Both the position numbers and the translations under genes were made by a program. The notes under the pieces were generated by a model, which was given only the letters and a program-made list of their open reading frames with translations, was not told the DNA's origin and made no database searches. This document shows positions 7,079-14,800 of a stretch of DNA of 64,000 nucleotides, in pieces (position 1 is the stretch's first letter; every line of letters begins with the position of its first letter). The DNA is from Lacticaseibacillus mingshuiensis (GTDB lineage: Bacteria; Bacillota; Bacilli; Lactobacillales; Lactobacillaceae), in NCBI RefSeq assembly GCF_016861785.1, contig NZ_BOLS01000005.1, forward strand, positions 1 through 64,000, given 5' to 3'.

Positions 7079-7789
7079 TTACTTGCTCAGCTTGGAAGCG
7101 GCTGCTTCGTCGATGATGATGATCGCATCATCATGGTTCTGCAACACGGAAGCTGGGACGTGGCTCGTGACGGGGCCTTCAACGGTGGCCTTGATGGCAT
7201 CCGCTTTGTCTTCGCCGTATGCCAGCAAGATGATCTTCTTGCCCTGCATGATCGAGCCAATGCCCATCGAGATCGCGTAACGCGGTACGTCTTCTTCGCG
7301 TTCGAAGAAGCGCTTGTTGGCTTCGATGGTGCTTTCGGTCAGTTGAACCTTGTGGGTCCGTCCTTCAAGATCGGAACCCGGTTCGTTGAAGCCGATGTGG
7401 CCATTACGACCGATGCCCAAGATCTGCACGTCGATCGGGTTAGCCGCGATGATCTTTTCGTAGTCTTCCGCAGCCTGCTCGATATCCTCAGCCATCCCAT
7501 CAGGCACATAGGAATGCGCAAATGGCTTCTTATTGAACAGATTGTCTTTCATGAACTGGTGATAGCTCTGTGGGTTGTCGAATGGCATGCCGACATACTC
7601 GTCCAGATTGATCGAGGTCATGTTTGAGAAGTCCAGATCGCTTGCGATCATGGCTTGGTAAAGCGTGATCGGGGTGCTCCCAGTCGCGAGGCCCAAGACC
7701 TTCGCGCCATTGGTGATGTCTTCCTTGATAATGTCAAACGCGAGCTGGCCGCCTGCAACTTTGTCCTTAACGATTTTTACGTCCATCAT
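7079..7789 (-). CDS. nagB: Glucosamine-6-phosphate deaminase
   Basis: A 236-residue enzyme, the usual length for short Firmicute NagB. It converts glucosamine-6-phosphate into fructose-6-phosphate and ammonia, feeding amino sugars into glycolysis. Seen are LGLATGSTP (phosphate loop), NLDEYVG, and the signature [14 protein letters not shown] with its catalytic aspartate and histidine region. AGGAGGG lies upstream. Two adjacent ATGs (7789, 7786) are possible, and the second has the better spacing. A TGGTCTAGTCCA operator lies directly upstream, so a GntR-type NagR repressor probably controls it. nagA and the regulator are not in the window. Confidence 0.96.
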   Translation of the reverse strand: MMDVKIVKDKVAGGQLAFDIIKEDITNGAKVLGLATGSTPITLYQAMIASDLDFSNMTSINLDEYVGMPFDNPQSYHQFMKDNLFNKKPFAHSYVPDGMAEDIEQAAEDYEKIIAANPIDVQILGIGRNGHIGFNEPGSDLEGRTHKVQLTESTIEANKRFFEREEDVPRYAISMGIGSIMQGKKIILLAYGEDKADAIKATVEGPVTSHVPASVLQNHDDAIIIIDEAAASKLSK

Positions 7790-7803
7790 GAACCCTCCTT
7801 GTT

Positions 7804-7843
7804 TGGTCTAGTCCAATGTACAACGATGCAGTTGCTTTGTCAA
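7804..7843 (-). promoter_or_regulatory. nagB promoter with NagR (dre) operator
   Basis: On the minus strand TTGACA (7843-7838) and TACATT (7820-7815) are 17 bases apart. Immediately downstream is TGGTCTAGTCCA (7804-7815), one base from the perfect NagR/YvoA dre palindrome TGGTCTAGACCA. Repressor binding there would block early transcription. In the family, glucosamine-6-phosphate or N-acetylglucosamine-6-phosphate releases the repressor. Confidence 0.75.
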
Positions 7844-8021
7844 CTTTCTGATCCGCTTTTTTGGGGCGTGGCACGCAGCCGATGGATACCCGCAAACACA
7901 TTGATAGATGGGCATTTGCGGCGGCGTGCGCTGGTCCGTGCTGGCAGCTGAAAAGGTCTGTACCATTTCACGGACAACGACGATGTTAGCCTGTCTTGTA
8001 AGCACTTGGGTCAAAACCAAT

Positions 8022-8966
8022 TTAGGCGTTCGCCACCGGAGAAAAATATGGCGCGATGAATTTTTCAATATGAGCACGGTAGGCGGCCGGGTCGATCCAG
8101 TAACTTTCGGCGTGTTGCGCATGCGGGACCAACCACAACGCTTTGGGTCCCTGGCTGGCCCGGTAGTTGACCGGCCCCATCCAGGTCGGCACATACACAT
8201 CTTCGGCGCCGTGAATGACGAGCAATGGCCGCGTATTTTTCCGTAAGGCGGCGGCGACATCGACCTGTTCAATGCGAAAGCCCAACCGACGATAATTGAT
8301 GAAGCTGGCAAGTGGCACTAATGGTTCGCGCGGCAAGCGAAAAAGCCGGCGCATCAGGTAGGTCAGCTCGCCATCAAGACTGGAATAGCCGCAATCCTCA
8401 ACGATTGCCCGAACTTGATGCGGCAGGGTGCTTTCCCCGGCCACCAGGCAGACTGTGGCGCCGCCCATGCTGGTGCCAAACAGTAGGAGCTCGCAATCAG
8501 GGCCAAGCGCCTCGACCATGCGGTGCAGCCAATCGAGATAATCGCGGCGATCCAGCCACCCGAAGCTGATGTAATCGCCATCGGACACGCCATGGCCGCG
8601 ATCGTCAGGCATCAGCACGGAAAAGCCCATGTCGTAAAAAAGATGGGCGTAATTGCTCATGGTGATGCCGGTGCCCTTATACCCGTGGCCGATGATAACA
8701 GCGCGCTTGCTGCCGGGATGTTCGAGCCACAGCGCAGAGACCCGGTGGCCATCAAAGGTGTCGAGGTGCCAGACGACTGGGCGCTGGTTTTGCACCCAAT
8801 CCACTTCGCTGTAATAGCGGTCCGCATACTGTGCCATTTCGCCGGTCGCAGCGGGAATATAATTGATACGCTTGAAGGCGTAGCGGTAGATCATTTCCGC
8901 GAGGCCCATGGTGCCGGCGGTCATGATCATCGGTAGGGTGAGTCCGATCAAGGTCCGTTTTTTCAT
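8022..8966 (-). CDS. Membrane-anchored alpha/beta hydrolase
   Basis: A 314-residue protein with an N-terminal hydrophobic segment (residues about 5-25) and a serine hydrolase domain of the FrsA/YqkD-like type. The oxyanion region is IIGHGYKG, the nucleophile elbow is FGTSMGGA, the acid is in IHGAEDVYVP and the histidine is near HAQHAESY. The gene shares TAATG with the upstream phosphatase (stop over start), so they are co-translated. GGAGGAT precedes the ATG. The natural substrate is unknown; family members act on esters or acyl compounds at the cell surface. Confidence 0.85.
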   Translation of the reverse strand: MKKRTLIGLTLPMIMTAGTMGLAEMIYRYAFKRINYIPAATGEMAQYADRYYSEVDWVQNQRPVVWHLDTFDGHRVSALWLEHPGSKRAVIIGHGYKGTGITMSNYAHLFYDMGFSVLMPDDRGHGVSDGDYISFGWLDRRDYLDWLHRMVEALGPDCELLLFGTSMGGATVCLVAGESTLPHQVRAIVEDCGYSSLDGELTYLMRRLFRLPREPLVPLASFINYRRLGFRIEQVDVAAALRKNTRPLLVIHGAEDVYVPTWMGPVNYRASQGPKALWLVPHAQHAESYWIDPAAYRAHIEKFIAPYFSPVANA

Positions 8967-9751
8967 TAGAGATCCTCCAGATAAAGTCGATCTAGGTCAG
9001 CCAGGTCTTGGCGGGAAAGCCCCACCGCCTTTTCCACATACTCGCGCCAACTTCCGAAACGGCGCTGGACCAAATCATGCACCGCTTGGTAATTGGTGGT
9101 CTCTGCCTGGTAGCGATTCATTTCGTTGACAAGGGCGGAGCCGCCGTGGCGCAGTTCGTCGTTCGTCACCGCGTTTTGACGGGCCAGCACCAAGTTCGTC
9201 AGTAGGTAGTCCTCGCGCAGAATCGGTTCAGGCACGCCCAATGCGCCTTCGATCATCAGCGCCGCCATGCCGGTGCGGTCTTTTCCGGCCATGCAATGAA
9301 AAAGCACGGCCTGATCTGGCTGCGTATTTGCCAGCAGGGCGGCAAAGACGGCGCGGAATGCGGCAATTGCGTGACTATCGGTAAGCATTTTCAAATAGGT
9401 CTCGAGCATCAGATCATATGGGGCCACAAATTTGGCCTTGACCCGGCGTGCGAGCTTCGCCCAGGGGCTTGGTTGATCCGTGAATGGGTAAACGGCCGCT
9501 TGCTGAAATGCGATCTGGCGAGGGAGGCGGTCCGGCATTGCCGTGGTCTCACTATCAGAGCGCAGATCGATCACTTTGACCACGCCATAATCGACTAGCA
9601 GCTGGCCATCCGCTGGGGTCAGATCAAATAAGGTGCCGGAGCGAAGCACCTTGCGCCATCTGATCTGTTGGCCATTTTCGGTGGGATAGCCCCCTAGCTC
9701 CCGCAAATTGACGGCATGTGGCACTGCCAGTAAGCGTTCAGATGCGATCAT
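8966..9751 (-). CDS. Protein tyrosine/serine phosphatase (Y_phosphatase3)
   Basis: A 261-residue phosphatase with the active-site loop HCMAGKDRTGMAAL (about residues 148-161), the Cys-x5-Arg motif of the lactobacillus and mycobacterial PtpB-like family. The family opening is seen as NLRELGGYPTENG, and the general acid region as VIDLRSDSE. ATG at 9751 is preferred over 9760, since AAGGAG would touch the latter but sits nine bases before the former. It forms a two-gene operon with the downstream hydrolase. Substrates may be phosphoproteins or phosphoinositides; this is not shown by the sequence. Confidence 0.88.
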   Translation of the reverse strand: MIASERLLAVPHAVNLRELGGYPTENGQQIRWRKVLRSGTLFDLTPADGQLLVDYGVVKVIDLRSDSETTAMPDRLPRQIAFQQAAVYPFTDQPSPWAKLARRVKAKFVAPYDLMLETYLKMLTDSHAIAAFRAVFAALLANTQPDQAVLFHCMAGKDRTGMAALMIEGALGVPEPILREDYLLTNLVLARQNAVTNDELRHGGSALVNEMNRYQAETTNYQAVHDLVQRRFGSWREYVEKAVGLSRQDLADLDRLYLEDL

Positions 9752-9845
9752 GATGCCCATCTCCTTTTCCTTCTATTATATAACAGTGACGCCGGAAGCG
9801 GTCGATCTGGCTTTGACCGGGATGGGGCGCCGTTTTATAGTCGGG

Positions 9846-10070
9846 CTCCGGTCCGCATGGCGGAAGCATCTAACTGGCTCGTGTGCTCGAGGCGAAGTGC
9901 GCCTCAATCACACGAGCCAAATTAGCTGTTCCACCATCCCGCGGACCTTCACACCCTGCAGTTGGGTTCCGCGCGGCAGGGCTAAGGCATCTAGTCGACC
10001 CGGTCACGTATGGCCAAGAACGCCATACGCGCCCAGGCCGTCCTAGCCGCTCAGCCCTAAGCGCCGTGCT
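9846..10070. repeat. Palindromic intergenic repeat, copy A
   Basis: Two long imperfect hairpins lie side by side: 9849-9947 (GGTCCGC to GCGGACC, with CTGGCTCGTGTG facing CACACGAGCC) and 9971-10068 (GCGCGGCAGGGCTAAG to its complement). Words such as CATCTAACTGGCTCGTG and CCACCATCCCGCG recur in copies B and E. It fills the 400-base gap before prs and has no coding potential. Confidence 0.8.
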
Positions 10071-10109
10071 GCACACCCTTCAGTCGTGGCGTAATAGGAA
10101 GAAATCGCG

Positions 10110-10115
10110 TATAAT
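10110..10115 (+). promoter_or_regulatory. Candidate -10 box of prs
   Basis: A perfect TATAAT lies 41 bases before the prs start. No good -35 box is found at the usual distance, so the assignment is tentative. Confidence 0.4.
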
Positions 10116-10156
10116 GAAGCGTGTCGCATCATATGTCAAATGAAGAGGGAGTCACT

Positions 10157-11089
10157 ATGGCTGGACTGAAATTATTCACCTTGAACGGGAACCTGCCACT
10201 GGCAAAAAAGGTCGCAGAAGAGGTTGGCTTACCGCTGTCGCCGGCTTCGGTCAAACACTTCGCAGATGGTGAGATTCAGATCGACCTGGATGATAGTGTC
10301 CGCGGGGCGGATGTCTTTGTGATCCAGCCGGTCTCTGCCCCGGTCAACGAGAACTTGATGGAGCTGCTCATCATGATCGATGCGCTGCGCCGCGCAAGTG
10401 CCCACCGCATCAATGTCGTGGTGCCGTATTATGGCTACGCGCGTGCCGATCGCAAAGCGCGCTCGCGTGAGCCGATCACCGCGAAGCTGATCGCCAACTT
10501 GCTGGAAATGGATGGCATCGACCGCTTTGTGGCTGTTGATCTGCATGCCGATCAGCTGCAAGGCTTTTTCGACATTCCCGTCGACCACTTGAAGGCGAAA
10601 AATCTGTTTGCGGATTATTTTGCCAGCAAGCATTTTGGCGACAATGTCGTTGTCGTCGCGCCAGATCATTCCGGAACCAAGCGCGCGCGGAGTCTTGCGG
10701 AGTTGTTGCACGCGCCGATCGCGATCATCGACAAGCGTGAGGAAGATACGATCGGCGTGATCGGGGATGTCAAAGGCAAGCACGCGATCATCATCGACGA
10801 CATCATCGATACCGGCAATAGCGTCGTTGAAGCCTATGGTGCTCTGAAAGCGGCCGGCGTTCTGGATATCTATGCGGCCGCCACGCACCCCGTCTTTTCA
10901 AAAGGCGCGGCAGCCCGGCTGGCCACACTTGACCTGCAGGAGATCGTGGTCACGGATACTATTGAGGTCGCCCCTGAAAATCATCTGCCAAATCTGGTCA
11001 CCTTGTCCGTTGGTAAGATGCTGGGGCAGGCGATTCACCTGATTTCCACCAATCAGTCCATCCACTCGCTGTTTGAACGCAAGGACTGA
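10157..11089 (+). CDS. prs: Ribose-phosphate pyrophosphokinase
   Basis: A 310-residue PRPP synthetase. It transfers pyrophosphate from ATP to ribose-5-phosphate, supplying PRPP for nucleotides, NAD, His and Trp. Seen are FADGEIQIDL near residue 33, DLHADQLQGFF near 130, the flexible-loop KRARS and the PRPP signature IIDDIIDTGNSV near 215-227. ATG at 10157 is chosen because GAGGGAG lies just upstream; longer frames have no RBS. It is followed by a terminator and is monocistronic. It may be one of two paralogues, as is usual in lactobacilli. Confidence 0.95.
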   Translation: MAGLKLFTLNGNLPLAKKVAEEVGLPLSPASVKHFADGEIQIDLDDSVRGADVFVIQPVSAPVNENLMELLIMIDALRRASAHRINVVVPYYGYARADRKARSREPITAKLIANLLEMDGIDRFVAVDLHADQLQGFFDIPVDHLKAKNLFADYFASKHFGDNVVVVAPDHSGTKRARSLAELLHAPIAIIDKREEDTIGVIGDVKGKHAIIIDDIIDTGNSVVEAYGALKAAGVLDIYAAATHPVFSKGAAARLATLDLQEIVVTDTIEVAPENHLPNLVTLSVGKMLGQAIHLISTNQSIHSLFERKD

Positions 11090-11096
11090 GCAAGGC

Positions 11097-11143
11097 AAAA
11101 ATTGCGATCCTACGTTTTGACGCTAGATAAGCCGCAATTTTTT
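11097..11143 (+). terminator. Terminator after prs
   Basis: AAAATTGCG pairs with CGCAATTTT, followed by further T. The loop is about 29 bases. It isolates prs from the tRNA promoter that follows. Confidence 0.7.
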
Positions 11144-11155
11144 GGCAAAAAGTGC

Positions 11156-11184
11156 TTGCACCGCCTAGGGCTGCATGATAATAT
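11156..11184 (+). promoter_or_regulatory. tRNA-Lys promoter
   Basis: TTGCAC and TAATAT are 17 bases apart and sit 31 bases before the tRNA, as expected for a single tRNA gene. Confidence 0.7.
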
Positions 11185-11214
11185 AGTTAAGTCGTTAAGG
11201 CGGCAAGCACAAAT

Positions 11215-11287
11215 GGGTGGTTAGCTCAGCTGGCAGAGCAACGGACTCTTAATCCGTGGGTCCAGGGTTCGATCCCCTGACCACCCA
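11215..11287 (+). tRNA. tRNA-Lys (anticodon CTT)
   Basis: A complete cloverleaf: acceptor GGGTGGT with ACCACCC, D-arm GCTC/GAGC, anticodon loop CTCTTAA giving CTT (Lys, codon AAG), T-arm CCAGG-GTTCGAT-CCCTGG-like. CCA is not encoded. Its 3' end is the integration site of the inserted islands: 17 bases, CCCCTGACCACCCAGAA, are repeated at 34564-34580. Confidence 0.97.
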
Positions 11288-11295
11288 GAATAGCG
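11274..11295. other. attL at the 3' end of tRNA-Lys
   Basis: The 17-bp word CCCCTGACCACCCAGAA (11274-11290) recurs at 34564-34580, the right end of island 2. Overlapping it, AGAATAGCG (11287-11295) recurs at 25910-25918, proposed as the right end of island 1. The tRNA stays intact. Confidence 0.8.
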
Positions 11296-11388
11296 TTATC
11301 AACCAGTAGCAAACGTTGTCAAAACAGCGTCGTTACTGGTTTTTATTTTTTCTTGAGTGTCACTGGTTGTTATAGATTATCAATAAAA

Positions 11389-11411
11389 GAAAACCACGAG
11401 AAAACCACGAG
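11389..11411. repeat. Arm-type direct repeats, left end of island 1
   Basis: GAAAACCACGAG occurs twice, overlapping by one base. The same GAAAACCAC word occurs twice at 25802-25822, just after integrase 1. Both pairs lie about 85-95 bases inside the proposed core sites, as integrase arm sites would. Confidence 0.6.
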
Positions 11412-11435
11412 ATTCATTCTGCTAGGCAGGCGGTG

Positions 11436-11464
11436 GCCACTTCAATATGAGGTGGCTATTTTTT
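11436..11464 (+). terminator. Terminator at the island 1 left end
   Basis: GCCACTT pairs with AGGTGGC, followed by TATTTTTT. It would stop transcription entering the island from the tRNA side before mscL. Confidence 0.65.
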
Positions 11465-11529
11465 GCTTTCAGAAAATCGGGCTGTCTGCTATAATATGGT
11501 GCGTTTCACACTTTATGGAGGCGAACAAA

Positions 11530-11898
11530 ATGATTAAAGAGTTTCGTGACTTTATTATGCGTGGTAATGTTCTGGATCTGGCTGTTGGTGTCATTATTGG
11601 CGGCGCGTTCACCGCTGTTGTTACTTCCCTTACCAAAAACTTAATCAACCCAATTATTTCTATGTTTGTAGGTAAGGCCGACTTAAGTAAGCTATATTTC
11701 ACAATTTTGAACGCAAAATTTACGTATGGTAGCTTTCTCAACGACGTCATTAACTTCTTGATTACTGCTTTTGTTGTCTTTCTTATCGTCAAGGCGGTAA
11801 ACAAAATTATGCCACCAAAGAAGTCCGATTTGCCTGTTGTGTCAAAAGAGGAACTTTTGCTCACTCAAATTCGCGACTTGTTACGTGAACAGCATTAG
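11530..11898 (+). CDS. mscL: Large-conductance mechanosensitive channel
   Basis: A 122-residue MscL, normal in length. The N-terminal helix and first membrane segment read [20 protein letters not shown]; the second segment is [19 protein letters not shown], and the tail is charged. In the cell membrane it opens under high tension to release solutes during osmotic downshock. ATGGAGG lies upstream, and a TATAAT box is at 11490-11495. It is odd to find it here: it lies inside island 1, between the arm repeats and the late phage genes, and is AT-rich, so it is probably cargo rather than the housekeeping copy. Confidence 0.95.
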   Translation: MIKEFRDFIMRGNVLDLAVGVIIGGAFTAVVTSLTKNLINPIISMFVGKADLSKLYFTILNAKFTYGSFLNDVINFLITAFVVFLIVKAVNKIMPPKKSDLPVVSKEELLLTQIRDLLREQH

Positions 11899-12006
11899 TC
11901 CGGGCGGCTGGTCTGATGCGGCTGAGGTTTTTTTCTTTTGTTTTTTTCATTGAACCTGTACACTTATAATTAGTAACATAGTCTATCTTTTATAGGAGGG
12001 ATTTAT

Positions 12007-12255
12007 ATGCACTTCATTTGGTCACTAATTGTTGGCGCAATAATCGGCGCTATTGCAGGTGCGATTACAAGCAAGGGCAAGTCTATGGGCTGGATTGCAA
12101 ATATTGTTGCTGGCCTTGTCGGTTCCTCTTTAGGGGAAGCACTCCTTGGGCACTGGGGTCCTCAGTTGGCCGGAATGGCCATAATTCCATCGATAGTCGG
12201 AGCAGTTATTATTGTCGCTGTTGTATCTTTCTTTGTTGGCAGATCTAAAGACTGA
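12007..12255 (+). CDS. GlsB/YeaQ/YmgE-family small membrane protein
   Basis: An 82-residue protein with three hydrophobic stretches rich in Gly and Ala (VGAIIGAIAGAI, then NIVAGLVGSSLGEALLG and GAVIIVAVVSFFVG). This is the transglycosylase-associated protein family, whose role in stress or envelope maintenance is not well defined. TAGGAGG is seven bases before the ATG. It follows mscL in the same direction and precedes another tiny membrane gene by 14 bases. The three may form an envelope-stress cargo operon of the island. Confidence 0.85.
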   Translation: MHFIWSLIVGAIIGAIAGAITSKGKSMGWIANIVAGLVGSSLGEALLGHWGPQLAGMAIIPSIVGAVIIVAVVSFFVGRSKD

Positions 12256-12269
12256 CGGGAGGTCGGACT

Positions 12270-12410
12270 ATGGACGCATTAAAATCGGTTTTTAAGTTCA
12301 TGGTAGCAAGCACTTTTCTTGTTGGTGGTGTCTTGGTAGCTGGTACAATTTGGGCAGCTAAGGGGATCGACAAGGCTGGAGATAAATTGCAAGATTCGAT
12401 TCACGATTGA
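12270..12410 (+). CDS. Small single-span membrane protein
   Basis: A 46-residue frame with a GGGAGG ribosome site, one hydrophobic segment (FMVASTFLVGGVLVAG) and a charged tail (KGIDKAGDKLQDSIHD). It starts 14 bases after the GlsB-like gene and is followed by a terminator. The function is not recognised. It resembles short proteins found beside GlsB-type genes in lactobacilli, but that is an impression, not a match. Confidence 0.65.
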   Translation: MDALKSVFKFMVASTFLVGGVLVAGTIWAAKGIDKAGDKLQDSIHD

Positions 12411-12421
12411 TAGGTGTTCTG

Positions 12422-12447
12422 GCCGTCCATCATGGACGGCTATTTTT
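12422..12447 (+). terminator. Terminator of the mscL cargo group
   Basis: GCCGTCCA pairs with TGGACGGC around TCA, followed by TATTTTT. Confidence 0.85.
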
Positions 12448-12600
12448 GTGCCAGTAACTGGTTCTGATATTCGTTGTCTAGTGCAGCCACGACCGTACCT
12501 CAAGGAACAGTCGTTGAAATTGTGTCAGAACGCGTCTGTCAGCGCCGTATTCAAAGTGGATTTGAGCCACTTAGGACTTTTCCAGAACTCCATTGTTCCA

Positions 12601-12617
12601 GGTCAATTAGATTGACC
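12601..12617. promoter_or_regulatory. Perfect small palindrome
   Basis: GGTCAAT-TAG-ATTGACC is a perfect inverted repeat in the gap between the cargo terminator and the late-operon terminator. No T-run follows. It may be an operator. No binding protein can be named. Confidence 0.35.
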
Positions 12618-12660
12618 TTAAATCCTGATGGCTCTTGCCCATAACGGATTATCAGCACAC

Positions 12661-12684
12661 AAAAAAAACGGGCATTTCTGCCCG
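12661..12684 (-). terminator. Minus-strand terminator of the late operon and candidate RNA
   Basis: On the minus strand CGGGCA-GAAA-TGCCCG is followed by eight U. It ends transcription from the packaging genes and from the candidate RNA at 12661-12871. Confidence 0.9.
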
Positions 12685-12871
12685 CTAGATGAAAACGGCA
12701 AGTCACGTAGTCAGCTTCCAAAGCAGAACGATCTGCCGGTGAAGTTGTCTATTTTTGTGGCTACGGAGTACAAACGCTTCGCGATGATGAGCCACGGTCT
12801 GTAAAATGCGCCACCGGTTAGCTATGCCGTGCGTCGGTTAAAACGGATCTACCCGCTTATCGCCTAGGACT
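12661..12871 (-). ncRNA. Candidate small RNA at the end of the packaging operon
   Basis: On the minus strand an extended -10 (TGATATAAT, 12886-12878) lies just after the connector gene. About 210 bases later is a strong terminator. Between them there is no frame with a start and RBS, and inner stems such as GTGGCT/AGCCAC can be drawn. It could be a stand-alone RNA or a long 3' untranslated part of the late transcript. A good -35 box was not found. Confidence 0.4.
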
Positions 12872-12906
12872 GTCTTAATTATATCATAATCTATTGGTTA
12901 TTGATA

Positions 12907-13200
12907 CTATACGTCTGCTGCGAACAAGCCACGTAGCTGCTGGATCATGCTGACCACTGAATACGGTGGTTCTTGACTCGCCGTGCTGACCTCACCCCGG
13001 TTTTGATACCAGAATTCGGTCATCATCGCCACGGCGACGTCGAACTGTGAATATTCTTCCAGCTTGGCAATGTCTGCGGTGCTGTCTACCGCATTGTGGA
13101 CGTAGTCTTGAGCGGCTGTAATGTAGTTTTGAATGAGTGTGTCATCAGTATCAGTCTGCACACGCAGGCTATTTTTAATGTTATCAGTAGTGACAGTCAT
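12907..13200 (-). CDS. Phage head-tail connector protein (gp6-like)
   Basis: A 97-residue protein opening with a DNA-packaging connector pattern (VTTDNIKNSLRVQTDTDDTLIQNYITAAQDYV), typical of HK97 gp6-type connectors that sit under the portal and close the filled head. AGGAGATGAG precedes the ATG. It lies 58 bases after the capsid gene and is the last gene of the packaging operon. No tail gene follows, which is central to reading the region as a satellite rather than a phage. Confidence 0.85.
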   Translation of the reverse strand: MTVTTDNIKNSLRVQTDTDDTLIQNYITAAQDYVHNAVDSTADIAKLEEYSQFDVAVAMMTEFWYQNRGEVSTASQEPPYSVVSMIQQLRGLFAADV

Positions 13201-13258
13201 GTGCTCATCTCCTATATAAAAATAGGGCGTACCCCAAGGTACACCCCAGACTGTTTCA

Positions 13259-14800
13259 TTAAGCTGCTGGCTTGGTTACCGGTGTGATGTCAACAATTCG
13301 AGCAGCGTCTGGATCAACCACTTCATAGTCGTTGCGAATGACCACGGCCAGCCCTTGGCTGTAGCTGTCGAACCGTTCCCACTGGGTGTTGACCTCGTTC
13401 TTCTGGGCTAAGAAAATTGCTTGAGAAAAGTCTCCGATGATGATCCGATAGGTGCCCGCCTTATCAGTCGGCAATACTTTGTTAGCAATCACGATCACCG
13501 GTGCACCGAACAGCTGCTTGCCAGATGGTGCCGTGATAGAGGGTTGAAGCAGGTAGCGACCTTCGCTGTCCTTGAGGGTGTCAAGGTAGTTGTAGGCGTC
13601 CTGATTAACGATCACAGACAGGGACAGCGCCGGGTCCAGTTCGATGTTGAACGTCTGCTTGATGTCGTCTAAGCCGGTACCGGTGATGTGCTTGAAGTTA
13701 TCGTTGGTGCCCGTCTTGCCAGTCAGAACGCTGATAATGTTGCTATTGTCCGTGTTTTGTACCAGCTTCTTGAGTTGATTCTTAACCTCGGCAACAATAT
13801 CAACTTCACTGTCTTCTACCAGTTCATTAGACAGATAGATCTTGCCAGCACGGGTCGCGACTTTGTAATCGACACCGCGGAACAGGGTTGCACCGATCTC
13901 TGGCACGTCGGCGAGTTCTTCCTTGGTGGCCAGTACGCCGTTGTTGGTGAGGGCAATCGGGTAGGTGCCGACTGGGGTACCAACTTGCTTTACCGTCACG
14001 TATTTAGCCAAGTCATAGTCGGATTCCTTGAGGTTCCAGACGTCTTCGATGACTTCTTTAGGAACGACTGTACCAGCAGTGGTTGTCGTTAATCCGTCAC
14101 GTTGTTCGCCCATGCTACGGATGTAATCTTCATACGCGCGGGACTCGGTGTGTTCTTCATTATCAATAATGGTTTTTTCAGTCATGGTTTTATCTCCTTT
14201 TTCTGGTTGTTCAGTATTAGTTTTCAGCCACTCGGTGTAGCTGCGTTTGTCCACTTGGACGTTGGTATCGTCATACGCTGGAATAGCTACCAGTGAGACG
14301 TCAAACAGGCTCTTGACTTGCTTGATGGTACGGATCACTTGGCCACTGTCGTCCTTAGTGAACGTGTCACCATCGGGTGCTGCGTTGAAAGTGAAGCTCA
14401 TGGCTGACAGGTTTCCAGCTTGGACGTTCGTGTACGCATCGTTGGCGGTGGTGGTGTCGGGGAGAGTAGCTTCAAAGTGAAGTCCCTTGTCGTCTACGTC
14501 AAGTTGTAGGGTGCCGGCTTTAGTGCTGGCGAGGACCTTGCTAAAATCGTGATCAGATACCAGATAGACGTCTGACAGATCCACGCCATCGAAGGCACTA
14601 GGATCGACGACTTCCTTAAAGCCACCTAGATCCTTGCTTGGACTATTGAAGACTACGGCATAGCCGGTGAGCTTCTTGGGTGTATCATTTGGTGCGGTGC
14701 TTGGATCCTTTTGGTCTTGGCTGTCGTCTGCTGTGGTAGGATCAGCGGCAGTTAGATCAGCGTCAGGATTCAGGCGCTTTTCTACGTCATCATTGTTCAT
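13259..14800 (-). CDS. Fused prohead protease and HK97-type major capsid protein
   Basis: A 513-residue protein joining two functions. Residues about 45-195 form the HK97 prohead protease (LTGYAVVFNSPSKDLGG, then the histidine in LVSDHDFSKVL and the serine in NLSAMSFTFNAAP). A linker at about 200-250 is Lys- and Glu-rich and could act as the scaffold (delta) region. Residues about 250-510 are the capsid fold (TTTAGTVVPKEVIEDVW, then QPSITAPSGKQLFGAPVIV). ATG at 14800 with GGAAG upstream is chosen; it overlaps the portal end by 11 bases. In most phages these are separate genes. Confidence 0.9.
   Translation of the reverse strand: MNNDDVEKRLNPDADLTAADPTTADDSQDQKDPSTAPNDTPKKLTGYAVVFNSPSKDLGGFKEVVDPSAFDGVDLSDVYLVSDHDFSKVLASTKAGTLQLDVDDKGLHFEATLPDTTTANDAYTNVQAGNLSAMSFTFNAAPDGDTFTKDDSGQVIRTIKQVKSLFDVSLVAIPAYDDTNVQVDKRSYTEWLKTNTEQPEKGDKTMTEKTIIDNEEHTESRAYEDYIRSMGEQRDGLTTTTAGTVVPKEVIEDVWNLKESDYDLAKYVTVKQVGTPVGTYPIALTNNGVLATKEELADVPEIGATLFRGVDYKVATRAGKIYLSNELVEDSEVDIVAEVKNQLKKLVQNTDNSNIISVLTGKTGTNDNFKHITGTGLDDIKQTFNIELDPALSLSVIVNQDAYNYLDTLKDSEGRYLLQPSITAPSGKQLFGAPVIVIANKVLPTDKAGTYRIIIGDFSQAIFLAQKNEVNTQWERFDSYSQGLAVVIRNDYEVVDPDAARIVDITPVTKPAA

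Noticed and set aside
7037-7627. Long plus-strand frames over nagB
   Set aside because: They are mirror frames of a well-supported gene and have no start signals.
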